Origin: Craspedostauros australis
Taxonomy: Eukaryota; Bacillariophyta; Bacillariophyceae; Mastogloiales; Achnanthaceae
DNA: 64,000 nucleotides
Assembly: GCA_026770025.1 (NCBI GenBank)
Contig: JAMXDE010000006.1
Location: 1,860,001-1,924,000 of the forward strand
Direction of reading: 5' to 3'
This document shows, piece by piece, positions 40,828 to 53,800 of the stretch. The first letter of the stretch is position 1, and each line of letters starts with the position of its first letter. The notes below the pieces were generated by a model. That model did not search any database. It was not told the DNA's origin and saw only the letters and a list, made by a program, of their open reading frames with translations. The translations under genes and the position numbers were made by a program.

Positions 40828-43800
40828 TTACAAGTCGGCCTTGATATTCTTGGTGAATCCGTCGCTTGTGTTCTGCTCGGATTTGACAAAAATGATTTCG
40901 ATGGTTTTGTTGATTACCATGTTCCTCACGTAGTGATGGCGCACGTCTATGTGCCGCGATCGTTGGGATGTTGATGGGTTCTTGGCGATGAAGATTGCTC
41001 CGATGTTGTCCACACGGACCTTGATCGGTGTCTTCACTGGGACGCCCACACTTTCGAGTAGCTGCACGACGAAGAAGATTTCCTTTGCCGCTTCGGAAAG
41101 GGCAACGTATTCTGCTTCGGATGAGCTGAGTGTGACGGCCTTCTGTGCCTTGGATCGCCAAAGGATTGGTACCTTGCACAGGTATAGGATGAATCCCCCT
41201 ACGCTAATTCTTGTGTTCTTGTCTCCTGCATATTCGCTATCGCAGAAGAGCTCCATGTCCCAGCCGTCGTCATCTGGACGCGCTGGATGGATCTTCAATC
41301 CATAGTCCTTTGTATCGATCACATACTTGATGATCCGATACATCTCCTTCATTGCAGCCTTGGTGGGCCCGATCAATACCTTGGAGAGTTCCCTCACAGG
41401 GTTCGCGATATCCGGTCGCGAGTGCTTGATGAGGAAGAGTAGCATACCGACGCCTCGGCGATATTCGGCATGTTCTTCCGGTCCGACCTTCTGCAGTCCG
41501 TTGTCTTCGGATGGTCGTACGATGATTTGACCCGGGGTTCCCGGTGTCCCGTAGCGTTGCATCTTCTCAACTTTGGTTCCGAACTCTTCGATTAGGTGTC
41601 GGATGAGATGTGGTTGACGCAATGTCGCTCTAGTCTTGTCATGGTTCAGTTCGATGTTGCAGCTGAGGTAGTCTCCGAGTCCACGCTCGATTGTCACCTT
41701 GAATTTGCTGCCTTGGATGTCCTTCAGGAATGTCTCCAGTGCCTTGGAGTCTCCGCAACAGAAGCAGTCGTCCACGTAGATGGCCACGATCATGCTTCCT
41801 TCCTTCGTCTTCCTGTAGAACAGGCACGGGTCTGCTGCGCTCTGTTCGAAGTTGATATTCTTGAGGGTCGATACCAACATCTTGAACCATTGCCTGGCGC
41901 TCTGCACAAGTCCGTAGATTGGCTTGTGTAGGGTCAGGGCTTCGTCTGGTTGATGATCCATCCCATTGGGACAGTTCATGTAGATCTCCTCGTCGAGGTC
42001 TCCATGTAGGAATGCCGTTACGACATCGACGAGTGCGCAGTCCATCTTCTTGATTAGCATGATCACCATCATGACCCGATAGGTCACGTCATGAATAACG
42101 GGTGAGTAATGTTCTTGGAAGTCTACTCCTGCGACTTGTGAATAGCCACATGCAACGAGCCGTGCTCGATGTGTGCCGTCACGCTTCAGCTTGAAGACCC
42201 ATTTGCACTTGCAGCATCTGCGGCCGCGTGGGATGGCGTCTCGTTTAATCTTGCTATACACCTTGTGTGTATCCATGGAGTCGAACTCTTTCTTGATGGC
42301 TGCTCGATATCCCTTCCGATGGATAGGATCTGGGTGATTGAAGGCTCCGTCGAACGTTGTAGGTTCGATATGCTTCTCTGGTTCCTTATTCTCGTCCTGT
42401 ATCGACAGTCCGATGTCGATCGCTGGTGATTCGGTAATGATTGCGTTCATTCCGTATAATCCTGTTGTGCTATAGTGAGTGATCTCGATCTCTTCATCTT
42501 CGTCTTCGATTTCTTCGTCATCTGTAGTTTCGTTGTTGGAATCGTCGATCATCTCGTCGCTGAGTTCGTCACTCGCCTCACTGGATGATGGATCGCTCTC
42601 ATAGCCTTCTTCCTTTCGACCTCGTTCGTTGAAGTCTGCGAGCTCACGCAGAGCTCTGGGAATGCTCTTCCCTGCAGTTGACTTGGGATTAGCTTCTCCC
42701 TTCCTGCCTCGTGCTTCGTGACGTCAGATTCTCTCCTTTCTAGCTATGTCACGCTTGTTTGGTTTGCTTGGTGGAGATCTAGATGGTGTGTCATGTGTAG
42801 ACCTCGCTGGTGTGTTCGGAGGAGTGACACCTGTCTCGTCGTCGGCTTCGTCGCCGGAGGGTAGGATTTCGTCATCCTCATGATTGGATTCGTTCCGATC
42901 TTCCTCGTCATTCTGGATCAGTTGAGTCACTACTCCGTCGTCCTCATTATCCTCGTCATCACTGTCTGATAGGATGTAGTACCTGTTGCTGTCAGCGAAA
43001 GATACTTTCTTCGCTTCCGATGTTTGACGCGTTGCCGTCCTTGGCGTTGCTCCCTTCCGTCCGATGGTTGTGAAGCCGTCTGCGTCCGTTGTTCCTGTTT
43101 CGTTGGATATGTTCGGTGCTGGTGCCCAGCCACGGAACTGTCCGTATGATTGGTTGAGCCACTTGATGTCCCGTGAACAGATGAGTGACTTGGTCGATGG
43201 TCTGTACATGTTGTAGACTCCTGATGCATGTTGGTGTGCATATCCGATGAACACCATCTCTTCTCCTCTGTTCTTGAGTTTGGCGGTGATCCCGCCGTAG
43301 GTAGTCTTCACAACACCTACCTCTCCAAATGTGCGGAGTGCGTCCGCATATGGTGGATCGTTGCCGAAGAATTGTCGATGTGGTGACTCCTTCTGGTTCT
43401 TCGCTACGGTGATGTTGGCGATGGCGGTGGCAGTGCTAGCAGCTGCTGCCCACAGGCCATGCCTATACTCTTCGTCGAGCTGTGCTCCGTTGAGCATGGA
43501 GCGAATCTTGGTGTAGAGGTACGCGAACTTGCGTTCCACTCTTCCGTTCTGTTGCGGCGTGTTCGATGCCGTATATTCGAATTTCACGTTGAGTCCTGCA
43601 TCGATGAGAATATCCTCCGTGGATTTGTTCTCTCCGCTGTTGTCACCTCGGAAGATGATCTGTTGGTCACCAGTCTGTGACTTGATCGTCTGGATGAATC
43701 GTTTGATGTATCCTGGTTGATCACTCTTGTTCTTGAGAAAGAAACTCCAGCAGTGATCCGTGCAGTCGTCCACGATCAGGGTCCAGTAGCGTTTATCTCC

Positions 43801-46800
43801 GAAGCTTATGTGTTTAGTGTAACTAATGTCAATGAAGAACCGTTCGCCGCGGCGAGTAGCTCTTGGAATGGTTGCCTTCGGAATATTCTTCACTCTTGCG
43901 TTCGCGACCGCGCAGTCACGACACACCGGCATCTCGCCGATGATTTTCCATCCGTACTGAGCGGCCGTCCGCTTCATGGTCTCGAGTGGCGCGTGGCCGA
44001 GCATTCGGTGCAGGTTCACCGCGCTGATCTCCTTGGATGGATTCTTGATGATAGCTGTACGAGCTTTGTCGTCGTCTGTTGGTATGATGGGATGCATCTG
44101 CACTCCCGTGATGAATCCGTTGGATGTGGGGAAGACTCGATCGAACACGATCTTCATTCCGGATCCGTTGATGATGTCCATCAGAATGCCATTGTTACCA
44201 AGTTGGTAACCGTTGTACAGAGCCTTGTTCGTAGAGAAAAGGTTCACCGCCATTTTCGGTGTGTACTTCACGTCATCGAGCCGGATGATGTGGCCAGTGT
44301 TGTTTCGCTGCTTGACTTTCAAGCGAATGGATCCCATCTTGGGAGAATCCAGCTTCGTGCTGTCTCCCACTTGGACGAAGGACTTGATGTGCCGCACGTT
44401 GAAGAGAGCGGCGTCTGAATTGACGATGTGACACGAAGCTCCGCTGTCGGCGAGCCAGGTGTCCTTGTTGACCTTGTCCTTGTACTTGGTGCTCAGCTCG
44501 TGGAGTTGCTCCACAGCTGCCGCAGCTATCTCGTCGTTGAAGCTGCCGTCATCATCGTCTTCGTGGACTCCATCTTCGTTGTATGGAGGATGATGATCTC
44601 CGTCATCCATGTCATCGGGTAATTGCGCGTAGTCCGATGGAATCGTACTGTTCCGATGAGATCCTGTGGCTGGATCGTATGGATGGACCCGTGGTCGTTC
44701 GCGTAAGAGCACGCGCATACATCCTCCAAGGATGTAATGAAGATCCGTCTCTGGGATTGTCTCTGTCTCGGCTGCTTCCAGTATGCGATTGATCACAACT
44801 GAATTGGCGAGAATCTCTTCAATCGATCTGAAGTTCTCAGATAGGATGGATCCCATCATGTTGACCCATATCGGTCTGAGCACTCCTTGTGCAACTCCTG
44901 GGAACAGGCTCACTCCTGCTTCCATCACTGCATCGAAGATGAGTTGCTTCTGGATCACCAATGCTGTCTCTGTTGCATATGGGACGGTGTCATGACGATG
45001 GAGATAGTTGGACCTGTTGGGATCATCGATTGGTGGGAAGTCAATATTCCCTGGGTACACGACACGCTCGTTTGGATTGAAGCTGTCGTCTGGATGATTG
45101 CCGTCCTCGGATTCGTCGCTGTCATCCTCATCGAAGATGCCCGATCTGTTGTTCCCCGCCGCTGGAGGAGGCGGTGCTGCGCCGCCGTTCGTTTCGTCTT
45201 GGCCTCTATCATTGTCGTTGATCTCGTCGTCGGCCTCTTCACTCATGGCCTCTTCGATGTCGCTATCGATAGCCTCGTTGCCCATCTCGGCTCCGTCGCC
45301 GTATGAACCGATCAGGTCGTGCGCGTTGAAGCAGCATTCGTAGCTCACTTCGCGTCTTGGATCCACCTCGTGGATGATTGGCTCCTCGCTGAGCCACTCC
45401 GGGATGATCTCATCATCCTGTACTTCGTCGTCACTCCCGACGTACTCGAAGTTATCGAAGAAGGAGTCTTCGATGTAGTCGTCGGACACCAACATGCAGA
45501 GCGGCATGTCCTTCGCAGAGAGTACCATCTCGTGTCCGCTCTTGTCGTGTCCTTGCGTTGCTGTATTGGCCTGTTCGTCGGCCTTCTTCTTCTCGTTGAA
45601 CTTCTTCTTTCGGCACTCCGCCTCGCGATGTCCGAAGATGCCGCAGTAGTTGCACTTGCCCTTGAAGCCGCTTCCCTTGTTGCGCTTTCCGTTCATCTTG
45701 TTGTTGTTGTTGTTGTTTTTCTTGTTGTTCGGTTTCTTGCGTTCTGGGCAATCGGCGGATCTATGGCCATACACGCCACAGTTGTGACAAGTACCCTTGA
45801 AGTTACCGGTGCTTGTGAAGCCGGTGTCGTTGCTCTTCGTGTTACTGTCTTGGAAGTCGTCGACGTATGCTTTGCCTCCTCTGTGTGTGGCGTATGCAGT
45901 GCGGAGTACTCCTCTGATCGTGTTGATGGTGACCAGTTCCGGATTGAACGTGAGTTGGTGTTGGAAGTTCACGACGTGGGTTTTGTATTCCATGCTCACC
46001 GTGCTGAGGATTTGCATGATCATTTCCTCGTCCGAGATCTCGTATTTGACATCGTGGAGACGCGATCGTAGACTCTCGAGTTGCGTGATGTAGATGTCGG
46101 GGTCCGTGTCTCTCTTCATCTTTTCGTTGTTGAATTGGCGCTTGAGTTTGATCTTCGTCACCGCGTCGGATGGTCGGAACTTCTCCGCGAGAACGTTCCA
46201 CGCTCCGTGTGCGTCTCCTTCGGGGTAGTCGACGGAGATGCATTGGTTGATGTACTGGATGGCTTGCTTGCCCTTTCCTTTCTCTGCATCCATCATGAGG
46301 ATCAGATCGCTGAAGCAATCGCATCCCAGCTCGTAGATTTCCTCCATCGCTTCCTTGTCTTCATCGGTGGCTGCCGCGATCTCACTCACTGTTGGCACCT
46401 TGGTCTTGCCCAACATCACGTCTCTCGTCTTCTGTGCACGAGCGTATGCCTTTGCTTGGGACTCCCATGCGCTGTAGTCTTCCTGTTCACCGCTGAACAT
46501 TGGCGCTTTGATGCGTCGCTTGTTCACATTGGCTGATGTCGCCATGTTGGTTCGTTGTTTCGTCGTTGGTGCGCTCGCGCCCTTGATTTCTGTCTGTTTC
46601 TGTGTTGTCGATTCTTCGATTTTCGCCTGTTGTTGCGCGGAGATTGTTTTCGTCACAAATTCTCCTCCTGGTGGTGTCTCACTTTTCCCACCCTGTTTGG
46701 CTGTGCGAATGCTCTTCGTCACGCCAGTCTCCTCTTGCTTGATCGCCTTGAGAATCCTCTTCTCCTTACGATGTAGTCTTGCAGACCGTTCTTCTTCGGT

Positions 46801-46950
46801 CTCGTCGATCGCGCTTGCGTCTGCGCTTGATAGGACAGTAGCCGCGGCTGCTTCCTTCTCTTGTCGTGGTGGAGTCTCACTCGCACCTTCTTCTCTCTTG
46901 ATAGCCGGATTGGACAGAGGGATGTCTTTCAGTTCCTCTTCCTCGCTCAT
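40828..46950 (-). pseudogene. Copia-2 gag-pol coding region
   Basis: Fossil polyprotein region. The gag N terminus (MSEEEELKDIPL) is followed by CCHC knuckles CHNCGVYGHRSADC and CNYCGIFGHREAEC. A long acidic spacer leads to the protease LADSGASCH. The integrase has its HHCC part (MLGHAPLETMKR) and core (GDNSGENKS, NTPQQNGRVERK). Reverse transcriptase shows VAIYVDDCFCC, and RNase H shows WRSKAQKAVTLSSSEAEY. The family normally makes one polyprotein. Here the frame is interrupted about once. Confidence 0.9.
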
Positions 46951-47032
46951 TCAGCCTGCTGCTCTTGAATGATGTTCGTCTTCCTCGCACGATACGATTC
47001 GCGGGCTCGCCCTGATCTATCGTTTATAAACG

Positions 47033-47827
47033 TGTTGGCAAGTTCCGCGCACGGTAACCTACGATCGTGGAAGATGGTGTTGGTTGATAGTCGTCTGTTT
47101 GCTATTTCATTACTTGGCTACTCCGATGCTCTCGGTGTACGCCCGTTCTCTTGCCCGATGCTCTCGGCGCTTCAATCTGTTTCGCAGATTCGGTCTCCGA
47201 CTATGAGTCGGTACGCGAGATCCTTTCTCGCTCCTCTCTGTATTCTCTCTCTCTCTCTCTCTCACCATCATGTGCTCGTGCTACACGATCCTCCGTGTTC
47301 GATGCGTACTCCGCATTCAACACTCTGTTCATTCAGTACTGGCTTCTACTCCATGAGTACTTACCATTTGAAGTTCACCTTCAGTATCCATGATCTTCAT
47401 GGGTCATCGTATCTTCGCCTCCTGCTCTGACTTGGAGACATCTGTCGACGTGGTGACATGTTGACATCCTGTCGACGTCAGTAGGCGTCCTTCTGCTCTC
47501 CAGATGTCACGTTCCATTGGTGATGCAGTAGTCTGTCAGATGATATCGTCATCTGAGGTTTAGTTGGGAAGTACCTCGAGATTCTCTTGGTACCATTGAT
47601 GCATGGACGGACGATCTTCTGATTCTTCCAGAAATCGTTATTTGCAAATTTCCTCCAGAAATCTTGCCCCTTTTGGTGTGTTCCATTTCCCCTGTAATTC
47701 TGATGAATCACAGCATACTATCGACACGAATGTAGTTATACCGTCCAAGTGCGTATGAGAGAATAACGGGTGAACGATGCACATATACACGTACATCTTG
47801 ACATATACTCACATGTACATCTCGACA
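47033..47827 (-). repeat. Copia-2 right (5') LTR
   Basis: 795 bp, same ends as the left LTR. The palindrome CGTTTATAAACG lies just inside it (47021-47032). No ordinary tRNA-CCA primer binding site is evident next to the LTR. Confidence 0.93.
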
Positions 47828-47833
47828 CACAAG

Positions 47834-50800
47834 GGGAGCACCAAAAGACGATGGCAAATCAGATGACAATCATGTGGGCAGCAACAGTCAACTACATGGG
47901 CAGCCAATATCCCAAAGAGTTGAGCCCACCAGAAGTCGACTCAGCGGCGGAGCCCATGGAGGAAGATAGCGACGACAGCAGCCACGATCTCGAGGCGCTC
48001 ATCACTAAGCGACCCCTGCGCCAATCGAATCTCACGGCTTTCACGACCACAGTCAAGGAGGGCAAATCCAAGCGACTCAAAACAGCCAAAGTCCCGGCAG
48101 TGGCAGCACTTCCCAACCCCAATCAAGCCTCTAACCAACCAGACGCTCCTGGGGAACCGGGAGAGGACGCCGCCAAGAAGCAAGGGTGGACGACAGTGGA
48201 GGCAAGGGAGACGCAGATCGGCAACATCAAGCAACGCCACTACGAAAGATTTGAAATGCGCTTGAAGATCCCGAAAGGGTCGCGCACGCCAGTCCGAGAT
48301 TTTCAGGCAAGATTTGCACAGTGGTGGGAGGAAGCCAAAGAAATGGACAAGAGCCTCGTCATACGCCCATGGTACAAGAAGAACAAGAAGAAAGGATGCA
48401 TCTCAACAACGGAAGGAGTTCCAACACAATGGAAGGACCTCAGAGTCTATTTGGGAAAGGCAAATCCAAGCTCAAGGAGCGAGGACGTGTACATGCAGAT
48501 TCTACTGGCATCCAATGTCGACATGCAGGTCTTCACCAGCAGGAGCAACAAGATGGAGGGATCCTACACAGAAGGAGAATATGCTTACATCCAAGACCTA
48601 AGGGACGCGGAGCACATCACCGAAATCGGATTCATGGCATACTCAGGAAACTTCACGAAGGCGAAGCAAACTCTCAAAGTCATCAACCAACTACTGGCGG
48701 AAAGCAGAGCAAAGATCAAGGTGGGAGGAAGAGTCAAATTCATCGGAAAAGTACAGGAGGACGTTCAAGACGAGCATAGAGCCAACAGAGGAAGCTGGTA
48801 CAACGCGCCTTGGATGGCGCTGCACATCCACGCCGATGTCAAAGACGCTCGACGGGCATCCAAAATGCTGGGCCAAATCTTCAACAAAAAAGACGCGCAT
48901 CGTGGGGGATTGAACTACCGCTACGTCCCCAAACCGGGAACATCCGTCATGGGAGCAAAGACCGCCACCAAGGTAAAGGCCATGATCAAGAAACACCAGC
49001 GCTACATGCGACAACTCAAGTACGAACAACTCAAGGGAGACTTCTCGCTCGACGAAAAAGATCCAGAGACCAAACAAATCACTCTGCGACAATTCCTAGC
49101 AAAGCAAACCAAGGAGGGATGTCCTCTCATCCACGATGTGAGCACAACGCACATGGCAGATGGAAAAGAAGATGCCATACACATCGTCGCGTTCGGTGAG
49201 CGTTTCCCGGAAGCAGTCGGGATCATACACACCATCGCCGTCCGATGTGCCACAGAGATCAACGCATCAACCAACACGTGGTTCTCCGATGACATCGTCG
49301 AGATGAGCTGTCTCATGCAGAAAGACGATAGCGGAGACTACGTTGATGCCGAGATGGAGCTGGAGATGGACTTCCTGCTCGATGAAGGCTTCGGAGAAGT
49401 GCAAATCGACGGCATGGGAATGATGGACGACGACCAAGAGTCCTCGCCAAGGAGAAAGAAACCAAGGCTAGAGGATGAGTCGGTTTACACGTTCACAACT
49501 GAACTTGGCAAATCAGCAGCATCGTCACGATACACCCAACCAGACTCACAGACGGAGGCAGAGGAAATCGAAAACAAACTGGAGGCAGTCATGAGAGAAG
49601 CAAGGAAAGACCAAGAGGCGGAACGCAATCGTAAGAGAGTGCAAGAACAGTCGAACGAGATCGCCAGCAAGGATTCTATCATCGCAGCGCTGCGCGCCCA
49701 AATACAGGCGTCCGGCTTGGCTCCCCCGACTCAAGCAAAGAAGGGGGCGCCACCAATGAATAATGCACAGCTGGGGGCAGGCGAAGCATTGTCAACCACC
49801 CCCGCAAGCCAAATGGATGCAACCCCGGAGGGGACGCGCCAGGATGGGCAAAACCTCCAGGACAAGCATTGGGGAGACTCCACGGCGACGAAGGGCCACT
49901 CGATATTGAGAATAGCAGCCCTCAATGTGGGATGTCTCCAAAGCGAGTCCAACCATTGGAAAAACCGAGACATGTGGCAATGGATTCTGCAGATGAAGAT
50001 TGATGTGACACTCCTATCAGAAATAGGCATCAACTGGTCGAAGATGGGAGGAACCACGTCTTGGAACGCGGAAGCGAAGCAGCACATGCACACCAAAAGA
50101 CATGCTCTCTCCTACAATGAGCACGAACAATACGGGAGTCGACGACAGTGGGGAGACACGGCATGCACAATGACGGGACACTCATCAGGCAGAGTCACGG
50201 CGCAAGAGACGGATCCGAAGCGATTGGGTAGATGGGCCAGCCTCACCATGCGAGGGAAGCAAGGCACGACAGTGCGAATGGTCAGCGTTTATGTCCCATC
50301 AAAAGGCGGCAAAAGTGCAGGCACGGTTTACAATCAGCAGGCATCGTGGCTGGAATCACAAGGCAACAACACACCACCAATCAAGCAACTCATACAGGAC
50401 CTCGAGGAGGCTCTGCAGGAATGGAAACGCGCGGGAGAGACCATCGTGATCGGCAGCGATATCAACATGCCAGTCGACAGGTCTCAAATGGCAGAGATGA
50501 GGCGATGCCAGGGCATGAAGGAGGCGATATTGAGCCGACACCCCAATGCTCCAGGCATGTCCACCAACATCAGGGCGCAATCTGATCGGGTCATCGACGG
50601 CATATGGGTGTCAGAGTCATTGAACATCGTACGGGCAGGCTACAGCGCATTCGGGCCGTGGGATCACCGCACCGCATGGGTGGAGGTCACGTCGGAGTCC
50701 ATCTTCGGCACGCAAAGAAAACCCACGCCGACATTCAGCGGGCGCCGAGTGCAGCTCAACAGGCCCAACACGGTGACTCGCTACCAGGAGCAACTACGCA

Positions 50801-53800
50801 AGCAATACCGTGCCAAACAAATAGGACAGAGAGTGCAAAACCTGCGGCAGGCGACGGAAGCAGGAGTGCGCCTCACAGAGGAGCAAGTCGCGGAGGCGGA
50901 ATCCATTGATGCAGACAGGGCACACATGATGCTGAATGCCGAGAAAAGAGCGCGGCGAATATTCCTGGGAAACGTCCCATTCTCTCCCGAGATAAAACGC
51001 AAAGCAATGGAGAAGCAATTCTGGGATCTGGCATGGAAGAAGCGCCAAGGCAAGAACGTGAGTTCCAGGTGGTACAATCGAGCAAAAAAGAAGGCAAACC
51101 TGAGCATACGCACCGCGACACTATCCACGGAAGAAATACAAGAGCGGCGCAAACGGGCACATCAGCTCTGGAAGAACGCCAAACGCAACGCGGCGGAATA
51201 CCGGAAAACGTTTCTGGAGGAAAGGGCCAAAGAAGTAGCTCGCGCAGGCAAGATAACAGTGGCCGCGGCACTATCCAACATCGTCAAGCGAGAGGAGGTG
51301 GTGCAAACGTTCCAGGCCATCCGCAGGGTGACAGGCAGCTACGACGCCAACGGTAAGGTGGCAATGGTCATCGCAACGAACGAAAGCGGCGAGGAAGAAG
51401 TATTCGACACTGAGCAGGCCGTGATAAAGCAATGTATGAAGGCCAACGAAGCCAAACACAGGCAGGCCTACAAAACGCCGCTACAAGAACGGAGATTCGA
51501 ACAGGACGTACGACAGCAAGGGGCAGCGCAGGCCCGCCAGCGGCACCAGCACAAGTTTGGCCCATATGACGACATGCTGATGGATCAACTTCTGTCCGGG
51601 CATCCAGTCCCATGGACAGCCGAGTTTCTACGAATCACCGTGGAGAGCCACCAGGCATTGTGGTCCAAAGCCCGAGAACGCACCACGTCGGGGCCGTCAG
51701 GACTGCACTTTGGCCTCTGGAAGGCCAACACGAAGGATGATCACCTGGCGGAAGTGGACGCGGTAATGCGAGAAATTTCTCTCCGAACGGGGTACAACCT
51801 GCAAAGGTGGTTACGCTGTGAGGATGTGACGTTGCTCAAAGAACCCGGAAACTACAGGGTGACACGGTTCCGAACCATAAGCTTGGTAGAAGGAGATTTC
51901 AACGCAAACCTAAAATGGGTGGGCAAGATCATGATGCGACATGCGGAGCAACATGACATGCTTCCAGAGGAACAATACGGTAGCCGAAAACAGCGAAGTG
52001 TGGCGGAAGTCAGCCTCAACAACCGCATGATTGATGATATCGTCCGCATCACGGGAACCACCAGCGCCATATGCTCCAACGATGCCAAGAGTTGCTACGA
52101 CAGAATGGCGCACAACCCACTACGAATGAGTATGAGCCGAATCGGAGTCCCATCATGGATCAGCCACAGCGTGACCGACGCGGTTGAAAAAATGAAACAT
52201 CACGTCCTCACAAGCTTTGGGCGATCGCTGCGAACGTATCCCACCAAAGGCACCAAGCTCCAGGGGTTGCTCCAAGGACTCGGTATATCCCCCGCTGGAT
52301 GGGTGGCGATGAGTTCCCCGCTCATGCAGGCCATGCAAAGGCAAGGATATGGTTTCAGGGCCACTAGTCCGATCTCAAGAACAACAACATGGCTGGTATG
52401 TTTTTCCTTTGTCGACGACACGGATCTGATCCACTCGGTCCGAAGCGACGCGTCTGATCCAAATGCATGCGTTGCAGAGGTCCAGGCAGTGGTGGATTCA
52501 TGGGAGGGAATGCTCCGGGCGACCGGTGGTGCTCTCGAACCAAGGAAAAGCTATTGGTATCTAATGGCATTCAGTTGGGATGGGGAGCGATGGCGTTACA
52601 AAACAGTGGAGGAACAACCAGGAGAAATCAGCATCAGACAACCGGACAGCAACAACAAATCACAACTGCAGCGACTGCATGTCGACCAGGCCCGAAAGGC
52701 ACTGGGGGTCATGGTAAGGCACGATGGCAACCAAGAAAGCAACGAGGCGTACTACACCGGGAAGGCACAACAATGGGCAGATAAAATGCGGCGAGGGAAA
52801 CTACTGCGCATGCACGCGTGGATCGCGATGAAGGCAACCATATGGAAAACGATTGAATATCCCCTTCTGAGTTCCACCTTCTCCAAGGCGGCGGCGGAGC
52901 GCATCATGCGGCCAATACTCCAAGCTGCTCTGCCCGCATCAGGCATACAGCGCAACGTCTCCAGGGCACTGGTGTTCGGGGCGCCCCAAGGTCTAGGTCT
53001 TGGAGTGCCGCACCTCTACAACACGCAAACAGTTTGACGCATCGAGGCAATCGTCCGGCACTGGCAGACGCCCTCGCTCACCGGAAGGCTGCTACGAACG
53101 CAGGTCGAGATCCTCACACTCCAGGTAGGAATTCCAAGAGTGATGGAGATGGTCATCGACAAATGGGGCTCGCTTGCCGAGGAGTCCTGGATGAAGTCGG
53201 TGTGGGGCGAAGCTCATGGAGCAGCAATCCAGATACGGTACGAGACACCCATCGTCACACCACCGCGACAGCACGACGTTCCGGTTATGGATCTAGTGAT
53301 GAAGCTGGGGCTGCCCAAGTCGATGCTGCGAGCAGTGAATTTGTGCAGGCAAAAGAAACAGGTATTTTGGTTGTCAGACATCGTGAATGCCACAGGAGAT
53401 GCCCTGGTCCCCAATGTGCTCGGGCCCGAGCCAACGCAACTCAGACAATCGGTCATGAAGTGGCCAGCGATGGGTGACATCAGTTTGGCGAGGTGGCGAC
53501 AATGGAGACAGGTGATCAGCCAGTGTTTCCTGGCATCTCGAACAAGCGCTATCACGTTGGAGCGACCTCTGGGAAGCTGGAGGAGGTTCTTGTCGATGAG
53601 GCCCTTGGTCTTTCGAAGTGTTCACGAGGATCGACTGTTCCATTCTTTGCATCCCGATCAACACTTTCGCCGGATGCCCAGACGCCGACGGCAACGGCAG
53701 TATGAAACAGCTGACGGCGCCATCAGTCCAGGCCAAGAGATGGTCGATGGGTACCTATCCCAGGGAAGAATCATGGTCGTCGACTCGGGTCCAGCAATTC

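Larger units (their letters stand above)
39965..47827 (-). mobile_element. Copia-2: young LTR retrotransposon inside LINE-1
   Basis: Ty1/Copia fossil on the minus strand, 7863 bp, with LTRs of 795 bp each (39965-40759, 47033-47827). The LTRs differ at about 3 positions, roughly 0.4%, so insertion is recent. A direct repeat CACAAG flanks it (39959-39964, 47828-47833): 6 bp if the LTR ends in CA, 5 bp if one base further. Parts in Copia order: gag with two CCHC knuckles (about 45,500-46,950), protease (about 44,400), integrase (about 43,150-44,000), reverse transcriptase (about 41,700-42,350) and RNase H (about 41,000-41,300). It looks almost whole, with about one break in its coding part. Confidence 0.93.

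Noticed and set aside
43717-44418. Long plus-strand frames antisense to the Copia coding regions
   Set aside because: Shadows of the polyprotein frame. No independent domain is seen, and similar shadows occur opposite Copia-1.
39959-47833. Frame-preserving length of the Copia-2 insertion in LINE-1
   Set aside because: Insert plus duplication is divisible by three, but the insert contains stops, so this has no meaning for expression.
53035-53037. TGA in LINE-1 as a programmed readthrough site
   Set aside because: No supporting structure or second copy covering this position. A single inactivating mutation is simpler.
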